From NCBI GenBank assembly GCA_024231975.1, contig JAAEQB010000111.1:186001-250000 (forward strand): a stretch of 64,000 nucleotides of DNA. Reading direction: 5' to 3'. Within the stretch, counting starts at the first letter, position 1. Each line of letters starts with the position of its first letter. Of this stretch, positions 31,357 to 39,877 are shown piece after piece. The notes beneath the pieces were generated by a model. It saw only the letters and a list, made by a program, of their open reading frames with translations. It was not told the DNA's origin and did not search any database. Made by a program: the position numbers and the translations under genes. This DNA comes from Allobosea sp. GTDB taxonomy: Bacteria > Pseudomonadota > Alphaproteobacteria > Rhizobiales > Beijerinckiaceae.

Positions 31357-33534
31357 ATGACCGCTCGCTACGACTCCGTTGCAGCCGCCGGCGAGAGCCG
31401 CTCCGACCTGCTCGACCTGCCGGCCCTCTGGGCCGCGATCAAGGCGAAGAAGTTCTGGATCATCGGGCCGACGCTGGCCGCGCTCGGGCTGTCCTTCGTC
31501 GCGGTCAACGTCATTCCGCCGCGCTATACCGGTCAGGCGCAATTGCTGCTGCAGAGCCGCGACAGCTATTTCACGCGGCCGGGCCAGTCGGAGGTCGCTG
31601 GCCAGCAATTCGATCCGGAAGCCGTGCAGAGCCAGGTCCAGGTCGTGCTGTCGCGCGACCTGGCGCGCGAGGCGATCAAGCGCATCGGGCTGGTCGGCAA
31701 TCCCGAATTCGATTCCGGCGCCGGCGCGCTCGGCGCACTGAGGAAGATCGGCGTCCTGGTCGGGATCGGCGCCCATCCGGCCGACCGCTCGCCGGAGGAA
31801 CGGGTGCTGGAGGCCTATTACGACCGGCTCCTGGTCTTCCCGGTCGGTCGTTCGCGCATCGTCGCAGTCGAGTTCACCTCGCGCGATCCCGCGCTCGCAG
31901 CCCGGGCCGCCAACGAGATCGCCGCCGTCTATCTCGAAATGGAGGAGGCAGCCAAGCAGGACACCGCCCGCAGCGCCTCGTCCTGGCTCTCGACCATGAT
32001 CGACCCGCTGCGCAAGAAGCTGGCGGAGTCGGAGGCCAAGGTTGAGAATTTTCGCTCCCGCCATGGCCTGCTCGTCGGCACCAACAACACCACCATCACC
32101 GCCCAGCAGCTCGCCGACCTGTCGACGCAGCTCTCCAATGCGCGCAACCAGCAGGCCGAGGCGCAGGCCAAGGCCTCGATCATCCGTGACGCCATCAAGA
32201 GCGGCCGCACCTTCGAGATCCCGGACGTCGCCAACAACGAGCTCGTCCGCCGGCTGATCGAGCAGCGCGTCAACCTGCGCGCGCAGATCGCGCTCGAATC
32301 GCGCAACCTCCTGTCGGAGCATCCGCGCATCAAGGAGCTGAACGCTCAGCTCGCCGATCTAGAAGGCCAGATCCGCGCCGCCGCCGAGCGCGCCGTGCGC
32401 ACGCTGGAGAACGAGGCCAAGATCGCCGGCCAGCGCGTCGAGAGCGTCACCGCCGCGCTCGACGGCCAGAAGAAGACCGTCTCCGGCGCCAATGATGACG
32501 AGGTCCAGCTGCGCGCGCTCGAGCGCGAGGCGCGCACCCAGCGCGAACAGCTCGAGCAGTACATGCTGCGCTATCGCGAGGCGCTCGCCCGCGATGCGCA
32601 GAATGCGGCGCCGGCCGATGCCCGCATCATCTCGCGCGCCATCGAGCCGACCACGCCGTCCTTCCCGAAGAAGCTGCCGACCATGGTCGTCGCGACGCTG
32701 GCGACCTTTCTGGTCGCGCTGGCCGCGGTGGTCTCGCGCGAGCTCCTGAACGGCGGTGCCTCGACCCCGGCGCAGGACGCGCCCCGCCGCAAGGGGCCGA
32801 ATCGCGGCGAGCCGGGCTTCGGTGCGCCGAAGGACGAGGAGGAGGATCGGGAGGAGGGCGAGTCCAAGGCGCCGCCGCCGCGCCGCGAGCGCATCGCCGG
32901 CCTCCTGACCCATGGCGGACGCGTCGGCCAGCTCCATCTCGACCTCGCCGACCCCGAGGCGGCCGCTGCCGATCTTTCGGCCTGCGTCAACAAGCCGAGC
33001 GAAGGCCATGCGCCGCTCGTCGTGGTGCTCGACGGGGCCGAGCCGGGCGAAGCCGCGCCGCGGGCACTGGCGCAGCTCCTCTCCGAACGCAGCCGCTGCA
33101 TCCTGATCGACCTCGCCAGCGACGACCGCGGCCAGGCCGGCTTCTCCGAGCTGCTCGCCGGCGAGGCGATGTTCTCCGACATCATCACGCGCGAGCCGGA
33201 TTCGCGTCTTCACGAGATCGCGCCGGGCCGGGCCGGGCGCGCGGCGGTGCTCGCGGCATCCGACATCGTCGACGTGGCGCTCGACGCGCTCTGCGAGACC
33301 TATGACTGGGTGCTGGTCGCCGCCGTTTCGACGGACGATGCCGAGGCGCTCGCGCCGCTGCTCGGCCGCGCGCAAGGCGCGTTGGTCATGGCCGGCCATG
33401 TCGGCAACGGCCATGCGGTCGAGGCTGCCTATCGCCTCACCGACCTGACCGGAGCCCCGATCGCGCTCGTGATGGTCGAGGCGCCGGAGACCGTCCAGAT
33501 CGCCATGCCGGACAAGGAGCCGGTGCCGGCCTGA
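31357..33534 (+). CDS. Wzc/GumC-like polysaccharide co-polymerase with degenerate kinase domain
   Basis: 725 residues. Wzz domain from about residue 20 (WAAIKAKKFWIIGPTLAALG, helix 1), a long coiled-coil periplasmic part (residues 190-420), the G-rumpled region (residues 420-450) and a second helix at about 440-460. After a linker rich in D, E, P and R, a domain of about 210 residues resembles CpsD/BY-kinases: RCILIDLASDDRGQAGFSEL matches the A'-motif region and SDIITREPDSRLHEIAPGRAG the segment after it. The Walker-A Lys loop (GEKGGVGKT) is replaced by LDGAEPGEAAPRALAQLL and no Tyr-rich tail exists. The kinase is therefore probably inactive. The start at 31357 follows GGAAG. Confidence 0.88.
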   Translation: MTARYDSVAAAGESRSDLLDLPALWAAIKAKKFWIIGPTLAALGLSFVAVNVIPPRYTGQAQLLLQSRDSYFTRPGQSEVAGQQFDPEAVQSQVQVVLSRDLAREAIKRIGLVGNPEFDSGAGALGALRKIGVLVGIGAHPADRSPEERVLEAYYDRLLVFPVGRSRIVAVEFTSRDPALAARAANEIAAVYLEMEEAAKQDTARSASSWLSTMIDPLRKKLAESEAKVENFRSRHGLLVGTNNTTITAQQLADLSTQLSNARNQQAEAQAKASIIRDAIKSGRTFEIPDVANNELVRRLIEQRVNLRAQIALESRNLLSEHPRIKELNAQLADLEGQIRAAAERAVRTLENEAKIAGQRVESVTAALDGQKKTVSGANDDEVQLRALEREARTQREQLEQYMLRYREALARDAQNAAPADARIISRAIEPTTPSFPKKLPTMVVATLATFLVALAAVVSRELLNGGASTPAQDAPRRKGPNRGEPGFGAPKDEEEDREEGESKAPPPRRERIAGLLTHGGRVGQLHLDLADPEAAAADLSACVNKPSEGHAPLVVVLDGAEPGEAAPRALAQLLSERSRCILIDLASDDRGQAGFSELLAGEAMFSDIITREPDSRLHEIAPGRAGRAAVLAASDIVDVALDALCETYDWVLVAAVSTDDAEALAPLLGRAQGALVMAGHVGNGHAVEAAYRLTDLTGAPIALVMVEAPETVQIAMPDKEPVPA

Positions 33535-33574
33535 GCATCGGCTCAATCCGAGGCTCTGACGAAGATGCTGCAGA

Positions 33575-33946
33575 CTACCAGAGGTTCTTGCCGTCGATCA
33601 CGGTGACCGGGACGGCGGTGAGGTCGAAATCATCGAGCACGCGCGCGTTCACCGCGACCTTCGGATTGTCGAAATCAGGCTCGCCGCTCGACCAGTCCGG
33701 CGATTCCGTGAAGGTCGTGCAGCCGCAGCTGCTGCAGAAGTGATGGGCCACCATTCGGCGCTGCCAGCGATAGGTCGCAAGGGTCTCGCGCGGCGTCAAC
33801 AGCCGGAACTGGGCCGGCTTGTGGTAGCTCCAGAGCGCGCCGCGCTTCGAGCAGATCGAGCAGGTGCAGGCGGTGACCTCGGTGACCGACTCCAGGACCT
33901 CGAATTTCGTTGCGCCGCAATGGCAGCTGCCGCTGATGACCGTCAT
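33575..33946 (-). CDS. GFA/CENP-V family zinc protein
   Basis: 123 residues. The Cys set SGSCHCGATKFE, CTCSICSKRG and FCSSCGCTTF binds two zinc ions, as in glutathione-dependent formaldehyde-activating enzymes. GFA proteins condense formaldehyde with glutathione, but many relatives have other unknown roles. It is independent of its neighbours and is convergent with wzc. Confidence 0.88.
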   Translation of the reverse strand: MTVISGSCHCGATKFEVLESVTEVTACTCSICSKRGALWSYHKPAQFRLLTPRETLATYRWQRRMVAHHFCSSCGCTTFTESPDWSSGEPDFDNPKVAVNARVLDDFDLTAVPVTVIDGKNLW

Positions 33947-34209
33947 GTCGCCCGCTCCATGAGATGTCGCGGCGACATCAAACCCGGTTGCCTGTCAGCA
34001 TTGTGTCAGCAGCGGCCTACTCGTCCGTCTCCGCCGGCGTGCGGGCCGCAGCGGCACCGATGTCGCCAGCTGGCACCTGCAAGCGGGGCGACGCTTTCCA
34101 TGAGGTCGGCGCCCCAAGGCAATCCAGTCAGCTTCGCGTCAGCTTGGCGGGCTAGCCTGTCTCTCAAGCGCCCGCAAGTGCGCAGGGAAACGGAACAAGG
34201 GAGGGGCCC

Positions 34210-34434
34210 ATGCTGGCCTCGTTCGACGCTGCGATCGCGGCACTGCGCCTCGTTGTTGAGGGCGTGACGCGGCAATATGGGCTGCCTCACATCATCGAGA
34301 ACACAAGGCGGCGCACCTCGTTCGACGTCGATCCGTCTGTCTCGCCAATCCTGGAAAGCCTTGGCCGCGTCTGCTTGCTCGACTGGTCGCGCATAGCGCT
34401 GATCGGAAGGCGCGGCCTTGCCTGCCACATCTAG
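34210..34434 (+). CDS. Hypothetical protein, doubtful
   Basis: 74 residues without recognisable homology (begins MLASFDAAIAALRLVVEGVT; later IALIGRRGLACHI). A strong GGGAGGGG lies just before the ATG. No domain visible; a minus-strand frame through the same DNA is also open (34006-34428), typical for GC-rich DNA. The rest of the 562-bp gap 33947-34508 holds a pho-box-like TGTCA-N6-TGTCA (33993-34008) and nothing else. Confidence 0.25.
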   Translation: MLASFDAAIAALRLVVEGVTRQYGLPHIIENTRRRTSFDVDPSVSPILESLGRVCLLDWSRIALIGRRGLACHI

Positions 34435-34508
34435 GAACTCCCGCCGGCGACGGCGCTCGTCGCTCGGCTGTTCATCGCTGGCCTACCACTCACCGACATG
34501 GAGGAGAC

Positions 34509-35585
34509 ATGATGCGCCGCTTGAAATCCGCCTGTGCCCTTTCAGCATTTTGCCTCCTGGCTGCACCAGCCATGGCGCTCGACGGCTGGCATCTTCAGGA
34601 TACCGTGAAGATACCGGGGAAGGGCTCAGCGTGGGATTATCTCGCGCTCGATGGGACCCACAACCACCTCTTCATCGGTCATCGGAAGGAGGGGCTGCAG
34701 GTCTTCGACCTCGCGACCAAGACAGTCGTCAAGACTATCGCCGGCACTGAAAGCGCCTCGTCGAACGGCGCGACTCTCGCCCCGGAATTTGATCTCGGAA
34801 TTTCCAACAACGAGAATGGAACGATCATACCGTTCAAGCTGTCGACGCTCGAAGCAGGCGAGCCGATCAAGCTCGGCGAGGAACTCGACACCAGCCACTA
34901 TGATCCCGCCAGCAAGCGTATCGTCGTGAACATGGCCTCGGGCGCGGACGGGACCGACCTCGTCGTGCTCGAAGCGCCGTCGCTGAAGCAGGTAGGCATC
35001 ATCAAGGTTCCGACCAAGAAGCCCGAGCATGCCGAAGCCGACGGCGCCGGGAATTTCTATCTCGCCGCGCGCGATACCGAGATGGTCTATCGCCTCGACA
35101 CCAAGAGCCTCGCCGTCACGGCGTCGTGGCCGACCCCGGGCTGCGGCCAGACCAACAGCGTCGCGCTGGATGCGGCAAACAAGCGCCTGATGCTCGGCTG
35201 CCGTGGCAATGCCTCCACGAAGCCGTCCTTCGCCGTGATGAACGTCGAGACAGGCGCGATCGTCTTTTCCGCCGAGGTGGGAGGTGGCAATGACGGCGTG
35301 GCCTTCGATGCTCAGCTCAAGCGCATCTTCCTCACCAACGGCGTCAATGCCGTGATGAACATCTTCGAGCAGAAGGACGCTGACCACTACGCGCAGGTCG
35401 AAGCGCTGGGCACGCAGGCCGGCGTGCGCTCGCTCGCGCTCGATCCGAAGACGAAGACGATCTATTCGGTGACCGCCGAGGGAACTGCAGATTATAGCAA
35501 GAAGATCACGACGAGTGTCTCGCCTTACTATGCGAACACGTTCTTTCCCGATACCTTTGCCGTACTCACCTATGGCAAGAAATAG
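34509..35585 (+). CDS. YncE-family beta-propeller protein, exported
   Basis: 358 residues. Signal peptide MRRLKSACALSAFCLLAAPA, cleaved after AMA. The rest is a seven-bladed propeller (WDYLALDGTHNHLFIGHRKE, then EGLQVFDLAT, NSVALDAANKRLMLGC, NDGVAFDAQLKRIFLTNG). YncE proteins bind DNA or copper/oligo-ligands; role here unknown. Somewhat lower GC than neighbours. GGAGGAG lies 3-5 nt before the double ATG. A hairpin follows at 35620. Confidence 0.85.
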   Translation: MMRRLKSACALSAFCLLAAPAMALDGWHLQDTVKIPGKGSAWDYLALDGTHNHLFIGHRKEGLQVFDLATKTVVKTIAGTESASSNGATLAPEFDLGISNNENGTIIPFKLSTLEAGEPIKLGEELDTSHYDPASKRIVVNMASGADGTDLVVLEAPSLKQVGIIKVPTKKPEHAEADGAGNFYLAARDTEMVYRLDTKSLAVTASWPTPGCGQTNSVALDAANKRLMLGCRGNASTKPSFAVMNVETGAIVFSAEVGGGNDGVAFDAQLKRIFLTNGVNAVMNIFEQKDADHYAQVEALGTQAGVRSLALDPKTKTIYSVTAEGTADYSKKITTSVSPYYANTFFPDTFAVLTYGKK

Positions 35586-35619
35586 CGGATGCTTCGCGCC
35601 TGAACGCATTCGACATGGC

Positions 35620-35645
35620 TCCCGCATCGGAACACCGATGCGGGA
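35620..35645 (+). terminator. Possible terminator hairpin of the YncE gene
   Basis: TCCCGCATCGG / CCGATGCGGGA with an AACA loop, 35 bp after the stop. It has no T-run on either strand, so it may only stabilise the mRNA end. Confidence 0.4.
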
Positions 35646-35726
35646 AAGGGCGGGCGAGGGCCGCTGTTCTCTCGTTTCGGCAAGGCATCGGGCACGGCAA
35701 GCTCAGCCGGCACGTCCGACGGCATG

Positions 35727-36965
35727 CTAATCCTCACCGTCGGCTTGCGGGCGCCGCCGCTTCAGCAGGCCGAGGACACGCTGCGCCATCTTCAACGCCA
35801 GCGGCGAGGCCTTGATCCGCCGCTTCAATGCGCGCTTGGCCTGGCTGTAATGGGCGTAAGCCCGGCCTCTTGCCGTCAGCGGGAAGAAGGTGTCGACGAG
35901 CTCGTCGCTGTCGTCGCAGATCGTCGTCTTGTAGCGGGCCTCGCCGACGCCGAGATCGAACATGGTGAGGCCGGCCTGGCATTTGTGTTTGATCAGCTCG
36001 ACCAGCAGGATCTCGCCAGGGCTTGTCCGCGCCGTTTCGGAGAGAAGGTCGAAGGAGGTCGCCATGCCGGAGAAGCGCTTGCCCTGCACGGCGCCGACAT
36101 AGGTCGCGACCGAACGGCCTGAGAGGTCGAGCGAATAGAGCTCGATCGCCGGCTGCCGGCCGGGTTGTCCGATCGCCCCCTCGCGCAGGAAGCTGCGGAT
36201 TGCTGGAGCCGCGAACGGATTCGGCACACCCATCTGGGCGAAGCGAGCGGCCTTCTGCGCCAGGAAGGCGTCGAGGATGCGCTCGATCTCGGCCTCGCTG
36301 CGGGCCCGGAGCAATTCGGACGGGCCGTATTCGGCGAAGCGGTTGCGCTTCGTCGTCATCTTCTTGCGGGCATGCTTGCTCATCGAGCGCCGAAGCGTGC
36401 CCTCGCCATCGCCTGGCGTGAGGGCGAGCTTGTAGGCTCGGCTCGGGCTCTGCCCGGCGGCGAGCATGGCCGCTGGGTTGGCGATGCCCTGCCAGGTGGT
36501 CGGCTGGTTGATCAGGAACAGCGCGTCGATGCTGCCGATCGCCGCGCCGATCTCCTGCAGCAGCTGCTGGGCAGCCGTCGCATCCAGCGCCTCGGCAAAG
36601 CCGGGCCGGTAGATCGCCATGTGATAATTGGCGTGCTTGCCGCCGATGAACTCGGCAAAACGCGTGCCCAGGCGCCGGGTGATCACCAGCGGGAACAGTG
36701 CGAGCAGGTCGCCCTGGCTGTCCTCGATCCGGACGAAGCGGAACTCCATACCTTCCGCCCGGCCGATCGTCGCGGCGAAGGGCCGGACCCAGTCATAAGC
36801 CTGATAGGGCGTCACCAGCGCATCGGCTTCCAGCGCGCGCCAATCGGCTTCGAGCGCGGCGAGATCGCTGCCAGCCTGGACTCTGGACCACGGACGCGCC
36901 TCCGCCTCCCGCCGCGAGGCAGGCGTGGCGGGGGGGCTGGACGCGCGGTCGGCGACGACGGACAT
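35727..36965 (-). CDS. CelD/BcsL-family acetyltransferase (GNAT)
   Basis: 412 residues. Two-lobed CelD/FemAB-like GNAT fold: N-lobe WRALEADALVTPYQAYDWVRPFAATIG, core LFPLVITRRLGTRFAEFIGGKHANYHM; C-lobe RSMSKHARKKMTTKRNRFAEYG, ELYSLDLSGRSVATYVGAVQGKRFSGMATSFD and PGEILLVELIKHKCQAGLTMFDLGVGEARYK. Relatives are found in cellulose, capsule and EPS gene clusters, where they probably acylate sugars. The start at 36965 has AAGGAAG 8 nt upstream; the longer open frame to 37214 overlaps the deacetylase gene. Divergent from the deacetylase. Confidence 0.86.
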   Translation of the reverse strand: MSVVADRASSPPATPASRREAEARPWSRVQAGSDLAALEADWRALEADALVTPYQAYDWVRPFAATIGRAEGMEFRFVRIEDSQGDLLALFPLVITRRLGTRFAEFIGGKHANYHMAIYRPGFAEALDATAAQQLLQEIGAAIGSIDALFLINQPTTWQGIANPAAMLAAGQSPSRAYKLALTPGDGEGTLRRSMSKHARKKMTTKRNRFAEYGPSELLRARSEAEIERILDAFLAQKAARFAQMGVPNPFAAPAIRSFLREGAIGQPGRQPAIELYSLDLSGRSVATYVGAVQGKRFSGMATSFDLLSETARTSPGEILLVELIKHKCQAGLTMFDLGVGEARYKTTICDDSDELVDTFFPLTARGRAYAHYSQAKRALKRRIKASPLALKMAQRVLGLLKRRRPQADGED

Positions 36966-37081
36966 GCCGTCTTCCTTAACCCCGCATTGTGAACGGACCT
37001 GCCACTGTCGCGGACGTTGCAAGACAGCTTCGCCGAACAGCGTTAGCGAAGGGTTGAATCGATCTCTCGGAGACGCCGGGC

Positions 37082-38134
37082 ATGAGCCTGCGCCACAAGG
37101 CTTTTTCGGCCGCCTTCGCGGCCATCGCGGCGACTGGCGCCGATCGCTGGGGCAGGGGGCTCGCGCAAGGCAAGGGCGCGATCCTGACGCTGCACCATGT
37201 CCGCCCCACGACATCGGGCAGCTTCCGTCCGAACGGGCTGCTCGAGATCACGCCGGAGTTTCTCGACCGGGCGCTGACCCTGATCCGGGCTGAAGGCTAC
37301 GACATCGTCTCGCTCGACGAGGCGCTGGTTCGGCTGGCCGATCCGAGGCCCGGCCGCTTCTTCGTCGCGCTCACCTTCGACGACGGCTATCGCGACAATC
37401 TCGACCATGCCTGGCCGGTGCTGGCGAAGCATCAGGCGCCCTGGACGCTCTATGTCGTACGCGGCTTCGCGGAGCGCACGGCGCGGCTCTGGTGGCTGGA
37501 GCTGGAGGAGGCGATCCGGGCGCTGCCGCGCATCTCGGTCGAGCTTCCTGATGGCCGTTTCGACGCTTCAAGCGGAACGGAGGCGGAGAAGCAGAAGGCG
37601 TTCGAGCGCCTCTACTGGCGTCTGCGCAAAGGCCCGGAAGCGATTCTGCTCTCGGCGATTTCCGATCTCGCGCGGCAAGCCGGCATCGATCCCGTCGCAC
37701 TGGTCGAGCGCGAATGTCTGCCGCTGGAAACACTGCGCTCGCTCGCCGGGGCGCCCGGCGTGACCATCGGCGCGCATACGCTGAGCCATCCGATGCTGGC
37801 CAAGCATCCGCAGGAGGAGGCACGTAGCGAGATCGCCGAGAGCAAGGCCTGGCTGGAAGAGGCGCTGGGCCTGCCGGTCCGCCACTTCGCCTACCCGGTC
37901 GGTGATCCCGGCTCCGCCGGGCCGCGCGAATTCGCCCTGGCGAAGGAAGCGGGCTTCGCCAGCGCAGTGACGACCCGGCCGGGCCATCTCTTCGCGGGCC
38001 ATGCCGAGCATTTGCATGCGCTGCCGCGCGTCTCTCTTAATGGCCTGCACCAGAGTGACGCCGCGCTGAAAGCGCTGCTGTCGGGGTTGCCGTTCCTGCT
38101 GTGGAATCGGGGGCGGAAGGTGAGCGTCGGTTAG
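37082..38134 (+). CDS. NodB-type polysaccharide deacetylase
   Basis: 350 residues. Motif 1 FFVALTFDDGYRDN (catalytic Asp-Asp), motif 2 GAHTLSHPMLAKH (H-x-x-x-H), motif 3 FAYPVGDPGS and motif 5 region later, all of the carbohydrate esterase 4 (NodB) domain. It removes N- or O-acetyl groups from glycans. No signal peptide (starts SLRHKAFSAAFAAIAATG, weakly hydrophobic), so it may act in the cytoplasm on lipid-linked sugar or be exported by another route. It pairs with the CelD-like acyltransferase on the opposite strand. Confidence 0.9.
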   Translation: MSLRHKAFSAAFAAIAATGADRWGRGLAQGKGAILTLHHVRPTTSGSFRPNGLLEITPEFLDRALTLIRAEGYDIVSLDEALVRLADPRPGRFFVALTFDDGYRDNLDHAWPVLAKHQAPWTLYVVRGFAERTARLWWLELEEAIRALPRISVELPDGRFDASSGTEAEKQKAFERLYWRLRKGPEAILLSAISDLARQAGIDPVALVERECLPLETLRSLAGAPGVTIGAHTLSHPMLAKHPQEEARSEIAESKAWLEEALGLPVRHFAYPVGDPGSAGPREFALAKEAGFASAVTTRPGHLFAGHAEHLHALPRVSLNGLHQSDAALKALLSGLPFLLWNRGRKVSVG

Positions 38135-38142
38135 CGCGGGAT

Positions 38143-38282
38143 CCCCTCTCCCGAATGGGAGAGGGGTAGGGGGTGAGGGACCGCCGCTGATTGTTCGGGC
38201 GGGTGGCCGCGGCTGCGCCTTCTGCGGGTAGGGCAGGCCCTCATCCGGCGCTCCGCGCCACCTTCTCCCATCCGGGAGAAGG
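38143..38282. repeat. Composite intergenic repeat with two hairpins
   Basis: CCCCTCTCCC-GAAT-GGGAGAGGGG (38143-38166) and CCTTCTCCC-ATCC-GGGAGAAGG (38261-38282), with GC-rich sequence between. The two ends are related (both built on CTCCC/GGGAG) and together look like a dispersed intergenic element of the type seen in many copies in rhizobial genomes. It may also terminate the deacetylase transcript. Confidence 0.6.
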
Positions 38283-38333
38283 AAAACGGCGTCGAGCCGG
38301 GTGGAGCCATACTCAAAGCTCGTCCCGATCCAA

Positions 38334-39344
38334 TCAGCGGATCGGCGGGGCGTAGTGCAGGCCGCCTTGCTTCCACGACGCGTTCAAGCCGCGCTCGATC
38401 TTCAGTGGGCTGTCCTTGCCGATATTGCGGTCGAAGACCTCGTCATAGGCGCCGACCTTGCGGATGATGTTGAGCGCCCAGTCCTTGGACAATCCGAGCG
38501 ACTCGCCGATCGCGCCTTCGCGGCCGAGCAGGCGCAGGACATTGGGATCCTTCGTCGTGGCCGCGGCCTGCTCGACCGTACCCGATGTCAGCCCGAATTC
38601 CTCGGCCGCGTGCATCGCATAGGCCGACCATCTGACGATATTGTACCAGGGGTCGTCGCCCTGGCGGACTGCGGCGCCGAGCGGCTCCTTCGAGAGCGTA
38701 TCGGGCAGCACGGTGTGCTTCTGCGGCTCCGTCAGTTTCGAGCGGAAGGCGTAGAGCACCGAGCGATCCGAGCTGAAGGCATCGCAGCGCCCCGCTTGAT
38801 AGCCCTGCAGCGCCTCCTCCTGCGAGGCGAAGGCGACGATCTCGTTCTTCAGATTGTTCGAGCGGAAGAAGTCGGTGAGGTTGAGCTCGGTCGTCGAGCC
38901 CTGATTGGTGCAGAGCGTCGCGCCGTTCAATTCCTTGCCGGACTTGACCTCGCCCGAGCGGACCATGATCCCCTGGCCGTCATAATAGGTCACGGCGGCG
39001 AACAGGATGCCGTTCGTGGTCTCGCGCCCCATCGTCCAGGTCGTCGTGTTGAAGAGGATATCGACCTCGCCGGACTGCAGCGCGGTGAAGCGAGCTGCGG
39101 CCGGGAGCGGCACGATCATCACCTTCTCGGGATCGCCGAACACCGCCGTCGCCACTGCGCGGCAGAAATCGACGTCGAGGCCGCGATGGCGGCCGGTCGC
39201 GTCGGCCATCGAGAAGCCGGGTGTGCCCATGGTCGAGCTGCATTTGAGGACGCCGCGCTGCCTCACGGTGTCGAGCGTGCCGGCCTGCGCCAGGCCCCCG
39301 CTGAGAACAAGCGCCAGAGAACCCAGCCGCAACAACATCTTCAT
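38334..39344 (-). CDS. Amino-acid ABC transporter substrate-binding protein (AapJ-like), orphan
   Basis: 336 residues. Sec signal (LLRLGSLALVLSGGLAQAG, cut after QAG). The AapJ/BztA type is shown by TLDTVRQRGVLKCSS, then GFSMADATGRHRGLDVDFCR, VAVATAVFGDP-like helix and DILFNTTTWTMGRE with a C-terminal NIVRWSAYAMHAAEE. In the family it delivers general L-amino acids to a permease. No permease or ATPase gene adjoins, so it must use another system or be a stand-alone binding protein. Confidence 0.9.
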   Translation of the reverse strand: MKMLLRLGSLALVLSGGLAQAGTLDTVRQRGVLKCSSTMGTPGFSMADATGRHRGLDVDFCRAVATAVFGDPEKVMIVPLPAAARFTALQSGEVDILFNTTTWTMGRETTNGILFAAVTYYDGQGIMVRSGEVKSGKELNGATLCTNQGSTTELNLTDFFRSNNLKNEIVAFASQEEALQGYQAGRCDAFSSDRSVLYAFRSKLTEPQKHTVLPDTLSKEPLGAAVRQGDDPWYNIVRWSAYAMHAAEEFGLTSGTVEQAAATTKDPNVLRLLGREGAIGESLGLSKDWALNIIRKVGAYDEVFDRNIGKDSPLKIERGLNASWKQGGLHYAPPIR

Positions 39345-39538
39345 GACCCATCCCCCAACTCATCCGCGACACGCGTCGCGCCGGTCGACCTGTTCGATCG
39401 CGGCGAAACGCTATTGCGGCCGCTGAGAGAGAGGCGCTCTAATTTGGTGGTCCAGCCGCAAGTTTCTTAAGTTCGGCGAGCCCAAAATGCAGGAAACCAC
39501 AAAGCGGCGTCGCGAGTGCCGGCGTGGAGGAGGGGTGG

Positions 39539-39748
39539 TCAGGCCTCGTCCTTGCGCTCCATCCACTTGATCAGTGGCAGCAGCGGCAGCACCCAGATCA
39601 GTCCGAGCACGATATAGGCGATGGTCTGAACCGGCTTCGAGGCTTCGGTGATCCGCCCCTGCGCCAGTGCCATCGCGACGAGCGCGTAGACGCAGACGAA
39701 GACGATCATCACGACCGTGCCGATGAGCTTGCGATGGGTCTGCCTCAT
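39539..39748 (-). CDS. DUF2842 small membrane protein
   Basis: 69 residues. Basic start MRQTHRKLIG, helix 1 (TVVMIVFVCVYALVAMALA), helix 2 (AYIVLGLIWVLPLLPLIKWM) and a charged end. The family is restricted to alphaproteobacteria and lies beside the heme A synthase gene there, as here (divergent). Function unknown. Confidence 0.75.
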   Translation of the reverse strand: MRQTHRKLIGTVVMIVFVCVYALVAMALAQGRITEASKPVQTIAYIVLGLIWVLPLLPLIKWMERKDEA

Positions 39749-39877
39749 GGCGATCTTCAGTCCGGGCTGCGGCATTGCGGGCGTTGTTCGGGTCTCAAGG
39801 GCGGACTATCTGTCACCCGCCGCCGCGCTTGTGAAGCGTATTCAAGCCTTCTCCCTGCGACCCGAGGTCCCGCCGCC

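Noticed and set aside
33993..34008. Pho-box-like TGTCA-N6-TGTCA upstream of the GFA gene
   Set aside because: Only two half-sites, flanks do not match the pho-box consensus, and the neighbours have no phosphate role.
34006..34428. Minus-strand 140-codon open frame before the YncE gene
   Set aside because: No recognisable motif, no ribosome site; overlaps a plus-strand frame that is also doubtful.
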